Part shown: positions 7,167-15,468 of the stretch, one piece after another
Layout of the letters: each line of letters opens with the position of its first letter
Numbering within the stretch: position 1 is the first letter of the stretch
DNA from: Bacillus pumilus
Lineage (GTDB): Bacteria; Bacillota; Bacilli; Bacillales; Bacillaceae
Direction: 5' to 3'
NCBI RefSeq assembly: GCF_002744245.1
Contig: NZ_NKHG01000038.1
Location: 1 to 64,000 of the forward strand
Length of the DNA: 64,000 bases
Translations under genes and position numbers: made by a program
Notes under the pieces: generated by a model
What the model was told of the DNA's origin: nothing
What the model saw: the letters and a program-made list of their open reading frames with translations, nothing else
Databases searched by the model: none

Positions 7167-8684
7167 ATGAAAATCGTTGTGATTGGAGCAGGACCAGGGG
7201 GACTTGCAGCAGCTATGATGCTACAAAGCAAAGGACATGACGTTCATGTATATGAAAAACAGCCCTTTTTTGGCGGACGTAACTCTAAGTTTCAGCTTGG
7301 TGATTTCACGTTTGATACAGGTCCTACCTTTCTCAGCATGATTCATATTGCAGAGGAGCTGTTCACCTTTGCTGGCAAAAATCTTTATGACTATATTGAT
7401 GTTATTGAATTAAAAGAAATGTATAGATTGATCTTTCAAGACGAGAAGCTTGATATGATTCGAGATCGAGACGAAATGTACAAACGGTTAGAAGCCTTTG
7501 CACCTGGTGAGGGGGATGGTTATTTACGCTTTATGAACGATACAAAGCGAAAAATGGATCGTCTTACACCAATTTTGCAAAGTAAAATGGATCGTTTTCA
7601 TCATTACTTGCGTCCGAAGGTCATCAGAGCACTTCCACAGCTTTCATTAAATAAAAGCTTATATGATGTGCTCTCAGACTATTTCTCGCAGGAATCGGTG
7701 AAATATGCATTTACGTTTCAATCAAAGTATTTAGGAATGTCCCCTTGGGAATGCCCAGGTGCGTTCTCAATCCTTTCGTTTATGGAGCATGACACAGGCG
7801 TTTTTCACCCGAAGGGCGGTGTGAATCAGCTGTCGGAAGCGATGGCAAAGGCGGCTGTTGAATCTGGAGCAGCGATTCATCTGTCATCTGGAGTCGAAAA
7901 GTTGCTGACTGAAGGCAAAAAAGTGAAGGGCATTCGCTTAGAATCTGGGGAAGAAATACAGGCAGATGAGGTTGTCGTAAATGGAGACTTTGCTCATGTG
8001 ATGACAAAGCTTGTAGAGCCAGGTCTTTTAAAGAAATATAGCGAGAAGAAATTGAAAAAGAAAAAATTCTCATGCTCCACCTTTATGCTGTATTTAGGAT
8101 TAGATACAATGTATGACGAGCCGCATCATACGATCGTTTTTTCCGATGATTACGCAACATTCGTCAAAGGAATTACCAAAACGTATGAGCTGCCAGATGA
8201 CCCGTCTATCTATATTCAAAATGCAAGTGTGACAGACGACTCGCTTGCCCCAAAAGGAAAGTCAGCTCTTTACGTTTTAGCACCAGTTGCCAATAATCAA
8301 AGCGGTATTGACTGGGAAGCACATCAAGATGAATTCAGAGAACTTGTGCTGGATACGCTGGAGCGAAAAACGGGCTTTAAAAATATTAGACAGCATATAG
8401 AAGTCGAGCGGATGATCACTCCGAAACATTGGGAGGAAGATCTTTATGTGTATGAAGGAGCTACATTTAACCTTGGTCACCAGCTTACGCAAATGATGGT
8501 ACTAAGGCCGCATAATGAATTTGATGAATTGAAGCACTGCTGGCTTGTTGGAGGGGGAACACACCCGGGAAGCGGGCTGCCGACCATTTTAGAATCAGCA
8601 CGCATCACGACAAACGCAATTCTTTCAAAAGAGAAACATACGTACAAAACGATACCACATCACGAAAAGGGGAGCGCCTCATGA
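7167..8684 (+). CDS. CrtN/CrtI-type carotenoid desaturase or oxidase, first copy
   Basis: A 505-residue flavoprotein of the phytoene/diapophytoene desaturase family. The N-terminal FAD-binding Rossmann motif is VVIGAGPGGLAAAMML, followed by the family segment GGRNSK...FDTGPTFL. The C-terminal FAD site reads WLVGGGTHPGSGLPTILESA. It should dehydrogenate or oxidise a linear C30 carotenoid at the membrane, together with the next two genes. GGAGG precedes the ATG by eight bases. Its stop overlaps the next start as ATGA, so translation is coupled. The family splits into desaturases and terminal-methyl oxidases, and I cannot assign this copy with certainty. No counterpart is known to me at this locus in B. 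subtilis. Confidence 0.82.
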   Translation: MKIVVIGAGPGGLAAAMMLQSKGHDVHVYEKQPFFGGRNSKFQLGDFTFDTGPTFLSMIHIAEELFTFAGKNLYDYIDVIELKEMYRLIFQDEKLDMIRDRDEMYKRLEAFAPGEGDGYLRFMNDTKRKMDRLTPILQSKMDRFHHYLRPKVIRALPQLSLNKSLYDVLSDYFSQESVKYAFTFQSKYLGMSPWECPGAFSILSFMEHDTGVFHPKGGVNQLSEAMAKAAVESGAAIHLSSGVEKLLTEGKKVKGIRLESGEEIQADEVVVNGDFAHVMTKLVEPGLLKKYSEKKLKKKKFSCSTFMLYLGLDTMYDEPHHTIVFSDDYATFVKGITKTYELPDDPSIYIQNASVTDDSLAPKGKSALYVLAPVANNQSGIDWEAHQDEFRELVLDTLERKTGFKNIRQHIEVERMITPKHWEEDLYVYEGATFNLGHQLTQMMVLRPHNEFDELKHCWLVGGGTHPGSGLPTILESARITTNAILSKEKHTYKTIPHHEKGSAS

Positions 8685-10156
8685 AAAAACATATATTGAT
8701 TGCAGGTGCCGGTATTGGTGGAATGATCTCAGCGCTTTATTTAAAAAAAGCTGGACATGATGTGACTCTTGTCGAAAAAAATGAACGGCTTGGCGGAAGA
8801 CTTGCTTTTGTACATGAGAAAGGATATAAAGTAGATGAAGGCCCGACCATTGTCCTACTCCCTGATAGGTTAAAAGGAATTTTACATGAGGTAGGAATTG
8901 ACGGAGCATCTCTTGATCTGTTGCAGCTTGATCCGCTGTACACGATTCAATATCAGGATGGCACCTCCTTTACGAAATACTCTGATGCGCTTCGTCAGCT
9001 TGAAGAACTCAGACGTGTGTTTCCAAAGGAAGATCAAGGGTTTCTGAAATTTATGGAAGAAATGACGGATCGGTTTCAAGAAGGGCAGCAAGCTTTTCTA
9101 GAAAAATCGTTTCATGAAAAACGTACATTTTTTACGAAAGCAAACATGAAGATTTTGATGAAATTAAAAGCATACCGAACGGTTCAAAGCGCTCTAAAAA
9201 AATACTTCTCTGATGAACGCTTACGAGATGCATACGCACTTCAAACCCTCTATGTAGGAGGAAACCCGTATGAAGCATCTGCGATTTATTCGCTTGTTTC
9301 GTATAGTGAGCATGCGCACGGAATTTACTATTTAAAAGGCGGATATGCGAGTTTAGTAGATATATTGGAGAAACGACTCCTAGAGATGGGTGTGCATGTA
9401 AGACGAAATGAAGAAGTAGTACAATTGGAGTTTGAGGGGAAACGGGCTGTCAGGGCTAAAGTCAATGATGAACATATAGCAGCCGATGCGTTTGTCATAA
9501 ATGGAGATTATCCAGCGGCACTAAAACAGCTTGGTTTACATGAACAAGACCGGCGTAAATACGTTCCTTCCTCTGGCTGCGTGATGGTATATCTAGGATT
9601 AAACAAGGTGTACCAGGAAGCACCTGTTCATCAATTTTTTATGGGAGACCACTTTGAACAGCATATGAAAGAGGTTTTTCAAACGAAAACGGTTCCTCAA
9701 GACCCTTCGTTTTATACATTTCATCCATCGAGCATTGATCCATCTCTTGCTCCAGAAGGTTGTAGTGTCCTTTATATGCTGATTCCTGTTCCATCAGGAG
9801 ATCATATCAACTGGGCAGAGGAGACAGACTTTGTAGATCAAATGATAGATCGTCTTGAGAAAAGAGGCTTTCCGAAATTGCGAGAGTCAATTGTGTGGAA
9901 AAAAGTAAGAACTCCTAACGATTCAATGCGAGAGGGATTGTTTGAGGGGAGCAGTTTTGGACTTGCGCCTAATTTGTTTCAATCAGGTGTCTTTCGCCCG
10001 CAAGTGAAGGTGGTAGAGACAGACAATCTTTATGCGGTAGGTGCCTCCATCCACCCTGGCGGCGGGGTACCCATCGTGATGCAAAGTGCGAAGCTCATGG
10101 CTTCTGTGCTACTAAAGGATTTGAACGACAGAAAGGAAGTGAAGCTAAGTGGTTGA
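8681..10156 (+). CDS. crtN: Diapophytoene desaturase, CrtN-type
   Basis: A 491-residue flavoprotein, paralogous to the preceding gene. It shows ILIAGAGIGGMISALYL (FAD site), DEGPTIVLLPD near residue 50, LQTLYVGGNPYEA near 190 and VGASIHPGGGVPIVMQSAK near the end. These segments resemble staphylococcal CrtN more than the first copy does, so desaturation of C30 dehydrosqualene to yellow products is the likely role. It overlaps the upstream gene by four bases and the downstream synthase by eight. The difference between the copies suggests successive steps rather than redundancy. The exact product is inferred. Confidence 0.82.
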   Translation: MKKHILIAGAGIGGMISALYLKKAGHDVTLVEKNERLGGRLAFVHEKGYKVDEGPTIVLLPDRLKGILHEVGIDGASLDLLQLDPLYTIQYQDGTSFTKYSDALRQLEELRRVFPKEDQGFLKFMEEMTDRFQEGQQAFLEKSFHEKRTFFTKANMKILMKLKAYRTVQSALKKYFSDERLRDAYALQTLYVGGNPYEASAIYSLVSYSEHAHGIYYLKGGYASLVDILEKRLLEMGVHVRRNEEVVQLEFEGKRAVRAKVNDEHIAADAFVINGDYPAALKQLGLHEQDRRKYVPSSGCVMVYLGLNKVYQEAPVHQFFMGDHFEQHMKEVFQTKTVPQDPSFYTFHPSSIDPSLAPEGCSVLYMLIPVPSGDHINWAEETDFVDQMIDRLEKRGFPKLRESIVWKKVRTPNDSMREGLFEGSSFGLAPNLFQSGVFRPQVKVVETDNLYAVGASIHPGGGVPIVMQSAKLMASVLLKDLNDRKEVKLSG

Positions 10157-10988
10157 TGTACAAACAGCATTGAAAGTATGTGAGGAGACCATTCAAACAC
10201 ATTCTAAAACGTTTTACCGTGCCTTTTCCATGCTGCCTAAAAAGAAAAGACAGGCAGTCTGGGCCGTTTATTCCTTTTGCCGAAGAGCGGATGACATTGT
10301 AGATGAGTCTCCTTCACCAAAGGAGGAGCTAGCGTCCTTTCAGCAGGCGTTTGATCGTTTTTTACATGGCGAGGTAGACCATAATGATCCAATGTGGGTG
10401 GCGCTAGAGCATACCTTTCAAGAGTTTCGTATGGATGAAGCCCCGTTCCGCGACCTGATGCGAGGACAGGAAATGGATTTAGCGCAGCGAAGGTATGAAA
10501 CATTAGATGAACTGCTCATCTATTCCTACCATGTCGCAAGTACAGTTGGATTAATGCTGCTTCCGATCATTGCGCCGCGTAAAAAGGAACAGCTAAAAGG
10601 AGCAGCGATTTCGCTAGGTATTGGCATGCAGCTGACCAATATCCTTCGTGACATTGGCGAGGATAAGGCTGAAAGAGATCGCATTTATTTGCCAAAGCAA
10701 GTGATGGATCAATTTGGGTATACAGAGCAAGATTTGCAAGAAGGGGTCGTCAATCAAGCATTCCAACACGTATGGGAGTACATTGCTTTTGAGGCAGAAG
10801 CGTACTACGAGGAATTTTTTGACCATCTTCATGAATTCCCGCTTTATTCACGTGTGCCAGTGAAAGCAGCTGCCCACTTTTATCAGGCTATTTTAGATAA
10901 AACAAGAGAAAATGAGTATCGCGTCTTTACGCAGCGATCATTTATTTCAAAACAGGAAAAAGCACTGATTTTAGAAGATATGATGTAA
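10149..10988 (+). CDS. crtM: Squalene/phytoene synthase family, CrtM-type (YisP ortholog)
   Basis: A 279-residue trans-isoprenyl diphosphate synthase expected to join two farnesyl diphosphates head-to-head. Both Asp-rich motifs are intact: RRADDIVDE near residue 45 and NILRDIGEDKAERDRIYLP near 160. The GTG start at 10149 is nine bases after AAAGGAAG. The gene lies between asnO and yisQ, exactly where B. subtilis carries yisP. The B. subtilis protein has been described as a farnesyl diphosphate phosphatase. The neighbouring desaturases argue that here it is a working C30 carotenoid synthase (dehydrosqualene). Assay of the product would settle it. A bidirectional terminator follows. Confidence 0.85.
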   Translation: MVDVQTALKVCEETIQTHSKTFYRAFSMLPKKKRQAVWAVYSFCRRADDIVDESPSPKEELASFQQAFDRFLHGEVDHNDPMWVALEHTFQEFRMDEAPFRDLMRGQEMDLAQRRYETLDELLIYSYHVASTVGLMLLPIIAPRKKEQLKGAAISLGIGMQLTNILRDIGEDKAERDRIYLPKQVMDQFGYTEQDLQEGVVNQAFQHVWEYIAFEAEAYYEEFFDHLHEFPLYSRVPVKAAAHFYQAILDKTRENEYRVFTQRSFISKQEKALILEDMM

Positions 10989-10992
10989 TGAA

Positions 10993-11018
10993 AAAAGGAC
11001 TGCACCCGCAGTCCTTTT
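10993..11018. terminator. Bidirectional terminator between crtM and yisQ
   Basis: AAAAGGACTGC, loop ACCC, GCAGTCCTTTT: an 11-base perfect stem flanked by A and T runs, shared by two convergent genes. Confidence 0.9.
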
Positions 11019-12392
11019 ATGTGGAAGAAAGTCGATACTCCGTCCATACCCTTGAACGCCATCGCCTATACATGAAGATACCTCTTACCCATTCATCCAC
11101 GATAAAAGAAATCCAAACCCCAATCAGCCCTAGCTCAAGCTGAATACCTAAAAGGTAAGCAATCGGAAGGCCGATTCCCCACATTGAAATCATCGCCATA
11201 TACACTGGAAACTTCGCATCACCAGCTGCCCGCAAAGAGTTGATGATGACCATATTAAAAGAACGTCCAGGTTCTAATATAATCGTCAATAGAAGCAGTG
11301 TGCCGGCAATTTGAATGATATCGCTGTTGCTAGTGAAAAAGCAAGTAAATGCGTCGATGATAAAGATAAAGCAGTGGACGAAAGAAGCGAGATGGCAATG
11401 GCCCAGTATAAGCTTTTCATGCATCTGTGATAGGCGGCATCGAATTCTTTCGCCCCAATATGGCGTCCAATTAAAATTTGAGTCCCTTGGCTAATGGCTG
11501 CGCCAAACAGCATGATGAACATCATCAAGTTCTGAGTATATACTTTTGCTGCTAGTGCCTGAGTTCCCATAAATGTAATAAACAGCGTAATGATCATTTG
11601 AGAGCCGTTATAAGAAAGTTGCTCTCCAGCAGAAGGAATTCCGATTTTTAGCAGTTTTTTTAAATGCGTCCGCTGAATATGAAACATTCGCTTCACTGAA
11701 AAGCGTAATCCCATTCGGTGGCGAACAATAAAGATCATGGCCATTAATCCGATGAACCGAGCAAATGATGTTGAAAGAGCAACTCCCATCACACCTAATA
11801 CTGGGAAGCCAAACGGCCCAAAAATGACCAAATAATTACCGGTAACGTTTAACAAGTTCATTCCGATGGTGACATACATCGTATCTCTTGTGAATCCATA
11901 GCTTTTTAAAATAGCACTATATGTCATAATGAGCGCTTGAATAAAAGAAAGCAGCCCGACAATTTGTAAAAACACCGTCGCATCCGGCATCAGCGCGCTT
12001 GATAAGCCCATCATGTGCAGGATGGGAACAGCTAACACAAACATGAGAAGACTAATCACAAAGCTAATAAGGAAATTGGTTCCTAGTGAGACATAGGCGA
12101 CTTGAGTCGCTTCCTTTTGCTGGTTGCCTCCTAAAAGCTGTGCGATCACAATCGTCGTCCCTGTTGTAATGAAGCTGAACATGACAATCAATAAATTAAG
12201 GAGCTGGTTGCTGACACCTACTGCGGCAACACTGTTATCTGAATATTGACTGAGCATGAATGTATCCGCGCTTCCCATCAGCATATATAATGAGATTTCT
12301 ATAAAAATAGGCCAAGTTAACGTAAATAAAGAAGGGTGGTTTCTCTCCCTTTTGGCTTGAACCTTTTGAAATGGCAGTGCTTGTGGTTTCAT
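11017..12392 (-). pseudogene. yisQ: MATE-family efflux protein YisQ, frameshifted
   Basis: A multidrug and toxic compound extrusion transporter split into two frames: the N-terminal ~352 residues (12392 to ~11338) and the C-terminal ~107 (~11337 to 11017). The first frame runs MKPQALPFQ... to STHLLAF and then turns into nonsense. The second resumes with FTSNSDIIQIAGTLLLL, the expected continuation. Adding one A to the A5 run at 11336-11340 joins them into a 459-residue protein, close to the ~455 of YisQ. About twelve membrane segments are then present. The ATG at 12392 follows GGGGG by seven bases. Either the gene is inactive or one base was lost in sequencing. Confidence 0.85.
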
Positions 12393-12505
12393 CACATCGC
12401 CCCCTTTCGTATAAATCCGATTTATAGTGTACCTTGCATCGACTATAATAAGAAGAGATGAAACCGAAACTTATTGGAGAAATCCGACTTCATAGGGGGA
12501 TGAAT

Positions 12506-13372
12506 ATGGGTTCATTTATTACATTTACTGTTCCGCCGTTTCCGGATTATATTGCCTCAGGCAAAGGTGTATTTCATCAAGGAGAAAGGCATATCTCTAG
12601 AATCTTCACCGTATTTGATCTTCTCTATGTCACAAAAGGTGACCTATGGATCACAGAGGACGAAGTACCCCATTATGTAAAAGAAGGAGAATATATCATT
12701 CTATCACCAGGCCTATCTCATGGCGGACATCTGCCATGCAAAGAAGAAACACATTATGAGTGGCTGCACTTCTTAATTGATCCATTTGAGTTCACGAATC
12801 GATCGAGAGAACACTGGTTTGATATGAAACAAAATCAAGCCACCTTTGAAAAACCTGCAAAATATAAATTTAGTCTGCCTCGTAAAGGAAAAGTGAAAGG
12901 GAGAAACGTGTTAGAGAAACATCTTTCAACAATGAGGGCATTGAATGATGATGCGTCTGAGCTTCCGCTGAAAAAACAGCTTCAATTTGAGGAGCTGCTC
13001 ATTCATTTACAAAAAGAAGCATTTCACATCCCAAGTGCAAAGGAGACAGTCGCATCGGAAGTAGTTCACTATCTCGAGCATCATTTTATGAAAAAATTAC
13101 AAATGGAACAGCTGGCAGACATTCTTCATTATCATCCTGACTACATTACAAAATGCATGCAGACTGTATATGGACTGACTCCTAGCCAGTACATCAATCG
13201 TCTCAAAATTGAAAAAGCCAAAAGCATGCTTGCCTCCACGAATGAAAAAATAGCGGCCATTGCAGAACGTGTAGGAATTGATGATCCTACTTATTTTTCT
13301 AAGCTGTTTCGGCAAAATGAAGGTATGACGCCTATCCAATACCGTCATCTTGCAAGAAGGACGACAAAGTAA
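12506..13372 (+). CDS. yisR: AraC-family transcriptional regulator YisR
   Basis: A 288-residue regulator with an N-terminal cupin-like sensing part (residues ~20-110) and a C-terminal AraC double helix-turn-helix (~190-285). The latter reads LADILHYHPDYITKCMQTVYGLTP and then IAERVGIDDPTYFSKLFRQ, ending in GMTPIQYR. The start at 12506 is six bases after AGGGGG and gives the family length (287 in B. subtilis); the frame is open from 12458. It is divergent from yisQ, as in B. subtilis, and may control it. The ligand is unknown. Confidence 0.88.
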   Translation: MGSFITFTVPPFPDYIASGKGVFHQGERHISRIFTVFDLLYVTKGDLWITEDEVPHYVKEGEYIILSPGLSHGGHLPCKEETHYEWLHFLIDPFEFTNRSREHWFDMKQNQATFEKPAKYKFSLPRKGKVKGRNVLEKHLSTMRALNDDASELPLKKQLQFEELLIHLQKEAFHIPSAKETVASEVVHYLEHHFMKKLQMEQLADILHYHPDYITKCMQTVYGLTPSQYINRLKIEKAKSMLASTNEKIAAIAERVGIDDPTYFSKLFRQNEGMTPIQYRHLARRTTK

Positions 13373-13386
13373 AGGAACGTGAACTG

Positions 13387-13947
13387 ATGAAAGGGAAAAA
13401 AGAGGAGCTTGTGAGCATCCGTCCATTAGACGAAACTGATTTAGAGGTAGTGTGGCATTTGAAATTTAAAGGATCAGACCAGTCTTATCGAAAGTGGAAT
13501 GCACCTTATTTTTATGAACATACCATCCCACTAGCTCAATTTAAGAAACGATACTTACAGGACGATTCCATTCCGCCAAAGCTATTTGGAATTGATGTAG
13601 GTGGCGAATTAAAAGGCACGGTTTCTTATTATTGGGAGAATGAACGAACACGCTGGCTTGAATGCGGGATTCTAATTTATGACTCACGCTTTTGGAATGG
13701 AGGAGTTGGAACAAAGGCGTTAAGTCTATGGATAGATCAGTTATTTTCGCACATTGATATCCCGCGAATCGGTCTCACCACTTGGTCTGGAAATGAACGC
13801 ATGATGCGCTGTGCGGAAAAATGCGGATTTATGCTTGAGGGAAGACTGCGAAAGGTCCGCTACTATCAAGGAAAGTACTATGATTCTATGCGCTACGGAA
13901 TGCTGAGAGAAGAATGGCAAAGCCTCGCACGCAATACCTATAAATAA
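13387..13947 (+). CDS. GNAT-family N-acetyltransferase (RimJ/RimL type)
   Basis: A 186-residue acetyltransferase of the RimJ/RimL subgroup. It has RPLDETDLEVVWHLK at the start, GILIYDSRFWNGGVGTKALSLWIDQLF (acetyl-CoA loop, ~110) and LTTWSGNERMMRCAEKCGFMLEGRLRKVRYYQGKYYDSMRYGML at the end in separate conserved blocks. It lies 14 bases after yisR with its own AAAGGAACG site, so it may be cotranscribed. The substrate is not predictable. I see no matching gene at this place in B. subtilis. Confidence 0.8.
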   Translation: MKGKKEELVSIRPLDETDLEVVWHLKFKGSDQSYRKWNAPYFYEHTIPLAQFKKRYLQDDSIPPKLFGIDVGGELKGTVSYYWENERTRWLECGILIYDSRFWNGGVGTKALSLWIDQLFSHIDIPRIGLTTWSGNERMMRCAEKCGFMLEGRLRKVRYYQGKYYDSMRYGMLREEWQSLARNTYK

Positions 13948-14010
13948 TTATTTTTATTTTTAGGACAAAAGAACCGTATGTTTGAATGAACTGAAGAAGA
14001 AGGGTGGCAG

Positions 14011-14283
14011 ATGACTGTGAGCTGGATAACCGGATGGTTTGTATCAATTGTAGTCGCAATCTATCTATTTGTAGATGCGCCTAAACATGGGAAAAATAAA
14101 GGGCTATGGGCCATTTTAGGTCTGTTATTTGGACTCTTTACGCTAGGCGTATATCTCATCAAAACAGGAAGAAAAGGACTAGGCTGGACAGTTTTGATTG
14201 TGTCCATTATCATCTATTCTATTTTTATCCTAGTCTATGTCTTTTACTTCTTATTGCTGATCATCGGATACTCAAACGCATAA
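14011..14283 (+). CDS. Small membrane protein, first of a related pair
   Basis: A 90-residue protein with three hydrophobic segments (~5-22, ~30-50, ~55-85) and a short basic loop KTGRKGLG. It starts MTVSWITGWFVSIVVAIYLFVDAPKHGK after AAGGGTGG. It resembles the next gene in the VSxxVAIYLxxDAxKH segment, so the two look like a tandem duplication. Function unknown; no catalytic residues are apparent. Confidence 0.65.
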   Translation: MTVSWITGWFVSIVVAIYLFVDAPKHGKNKGLWAILGLLFGLFTLGVYLIKTGRKGLGWTVLIVSIIIYSIFILVYVFYFLLLIIGYSNA

Positions 14284-14317
14284 TAGAGAGCGCACGTGTA
14301 CATAAGGAAGGTTGATC

Positions 14318-14554
14318 TTGAGAATCATGGGTTTATTTGTTTCACTTGCTGTCGCTATCTATTTATGGTTTGATGCGAAAAAGCACCACAATGCCATCCT
14401 CGGTGTACTTTTTATTGTTCTTGGTATATTTGATCAAGACAGAGAGGAAGGGGCTAGGCTGACGATTCTCATTTTCACAATCCTTTTTTATCTCATGCTG
14501 CTGATGTCTGTTTTGATCGGTATGCTTCTTTTTTATCAGGTGAGTCCTTCATGA
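14318..14554 (+). CDS. Small membrane protein, second of a related pair
   Basis: About 78 residues if translation starts at TTG 14318, six bases after AAGGAAGG; an ATG at 14327 is the alternative. It contains FVSLAVAIYLWFDAKKHHN, matching the start of the preceding protein, then a shortened loop and two further hydrophobic segments. It lies about 35 bases downstream of the first copy and ends against the convergent acyltransferase gene, whose stop overlaps by six bases. Function unknown. Confidence 0.55.
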   Translation: MRIMGLFVSLAVAIYLWFDAKKHHNAILGVLFIVLGIFDQDREEGARLTILIFTILFYLMLLMSVLIGMLLFYQVSPS

Positions 14555-14569
14555 AGAAGGGCTTTTTTC
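14541..14569 (+). terminator. Weak terminator at the end of the small membrane gene
   Basis: AGTCCTTC against GAAGGGCT around a short loop, followed by TTTTTT. It overlaps the gene's last codons. Confidence 0.4.
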
Positions 14570-15085
14570 TTTTACCTTTTGAGCAGGAACACCTGCAATG
14601 ACAATATGCTCTTCATGAAAGGAATGATTCACCACTGCATTTGCTCCGATTGAAATGTGATTCGCAATATAGATGCTCCCAAACAGCTTAGCACCAGGGC
14701 CGATCCATACATGATCTCCGATGGTTGGCACATCCATATCATGATGGTTTTGACCGATATTCACGCCTTGATGAATATCACAAAATGCCCCAATTTTTGC
14801 ATGCTTGTTCACAATCAAGAGTCCAGTATGATTGATTCTGAGTCCAGGTCCAAAGACGCCAATCGGAATATCAAAGCCAAGCTGCATACCTTTCTTTTTA
14901 TGTAAATAGCGATAAAACCATTTGCGTAACGTGGCCCCACTATTTGTATAGTATTCATATTTTCGTAAATACCTTTGATATTTCCATATATCATCACCAA
15001 ACCACTTTGGTCTTCTGCGAGTGATGGCTAAAGCTTTCTTATCCTGTGCCAAGTAGTGGTGAAGATCATGCTTCGTTAAAATCAT
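14549..15085 (-). CDS. Hexapeptide-repeat acyltransferase, serine acetyltransferase-like
   Basis: A 178-residue protein with an N-terminal helical part rich in Trp and Tyr (WFGDDIWKYQRYLRKYEYY). A left-handed beta-helix follows (~80-165) with repeats such as GLLIVNKHAKIGAFCDIHQGVNIG, IGDHVWIGPGAKLFG and IGANAVVNHSF. The helix and the terminal IAGVPAQKV are typical of CysE-like transferases; similar proteins serve polysaccharide clusters. It lacks the long CysE N-terminal domain, so serine may not be the substrate. It stands alone between a small-protein pair and the siderophore operon. The ATG follows GAGGGGAA by four to five bases. Confidence 0.78.
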   Translation of the reverse strand: MILTKHDLHHYLAQDKKALAITRRRPKWFGDDIWKYQRYLRKYEYYTNSGATLRKWFYRYLHKKKGMQLGFDIPIGVFGPGLRINHTGLLIVNKHAKIGAFCDIHQGVNIGQNHHDMDVPTIGDHVWIGPGAKLFGSIYIANHISIGANAVVNHSFHEEHIVIAGVPAQKVKEKSPSS

Positions 15086-15468
15086 CAGATTCCCCTCGAT
15101 TCCCTTTCATTTCAGAGAAATTATACCATTATAACCATTTATATCAATAAAGAATTGCTTTATTTCTTTGTTTTTCTCCATTCATTTCATCCAGCTTTAG
15201 TATAAAACAAGTGCCAGTGACAAGTAGAACAAAAGAACTAGGAAGATTGATTTGTAATTTTTTTCAACATCATTAGCTATCAAACGATTCATTTCCTTAT
15301 GACAGTAGATGTTTGTGAAAGATACGCGAAAATACTCGTAAAAAAGAAAATATTGCATTCATATGCTTTTCGGATCATCTTTTTGAATACAATTGACTTT
15401 CATATCTCACATCCTCTAGTCTAGTAAATGAAAATGATAATCTTTATCAATTGGAGGAGTGTTTTAAT
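15086..15468. other. Regulatory intergenic region before the siderophore operon
   Basis: This is the only stretch over 300 bases without a gene. It is AT-rich and separates divergent genes. It contains a strong Fur-box match (15435-15449), a plausible -35 TTGACT at 15393-15398 with only a weak -10 near 15417, and the ribosome site GGAGG. No ORF, RNA structure or repeat stood out in the left half. Confidence 0.6.
15435..15449 (+). promoter_or_regulatory. Fur box of the siderophore operon
   Basis: TGATAATCTTTATCA matches the 7-1-7 Fur consensus TGATAATNATTATCA with one mismatch. It lies about 20 bases upstream of the first gene's start codon, so iron-loaded Fur would repress transcription. Confidence 0.85.

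Noticed and set aside
11017-11424. A separate 135-residue membrane protein gene
   Set aside because: Only its part after residue ~29 makes sense, and it continues YisQ exactly; it is the 3' part of the frameshifted gene.
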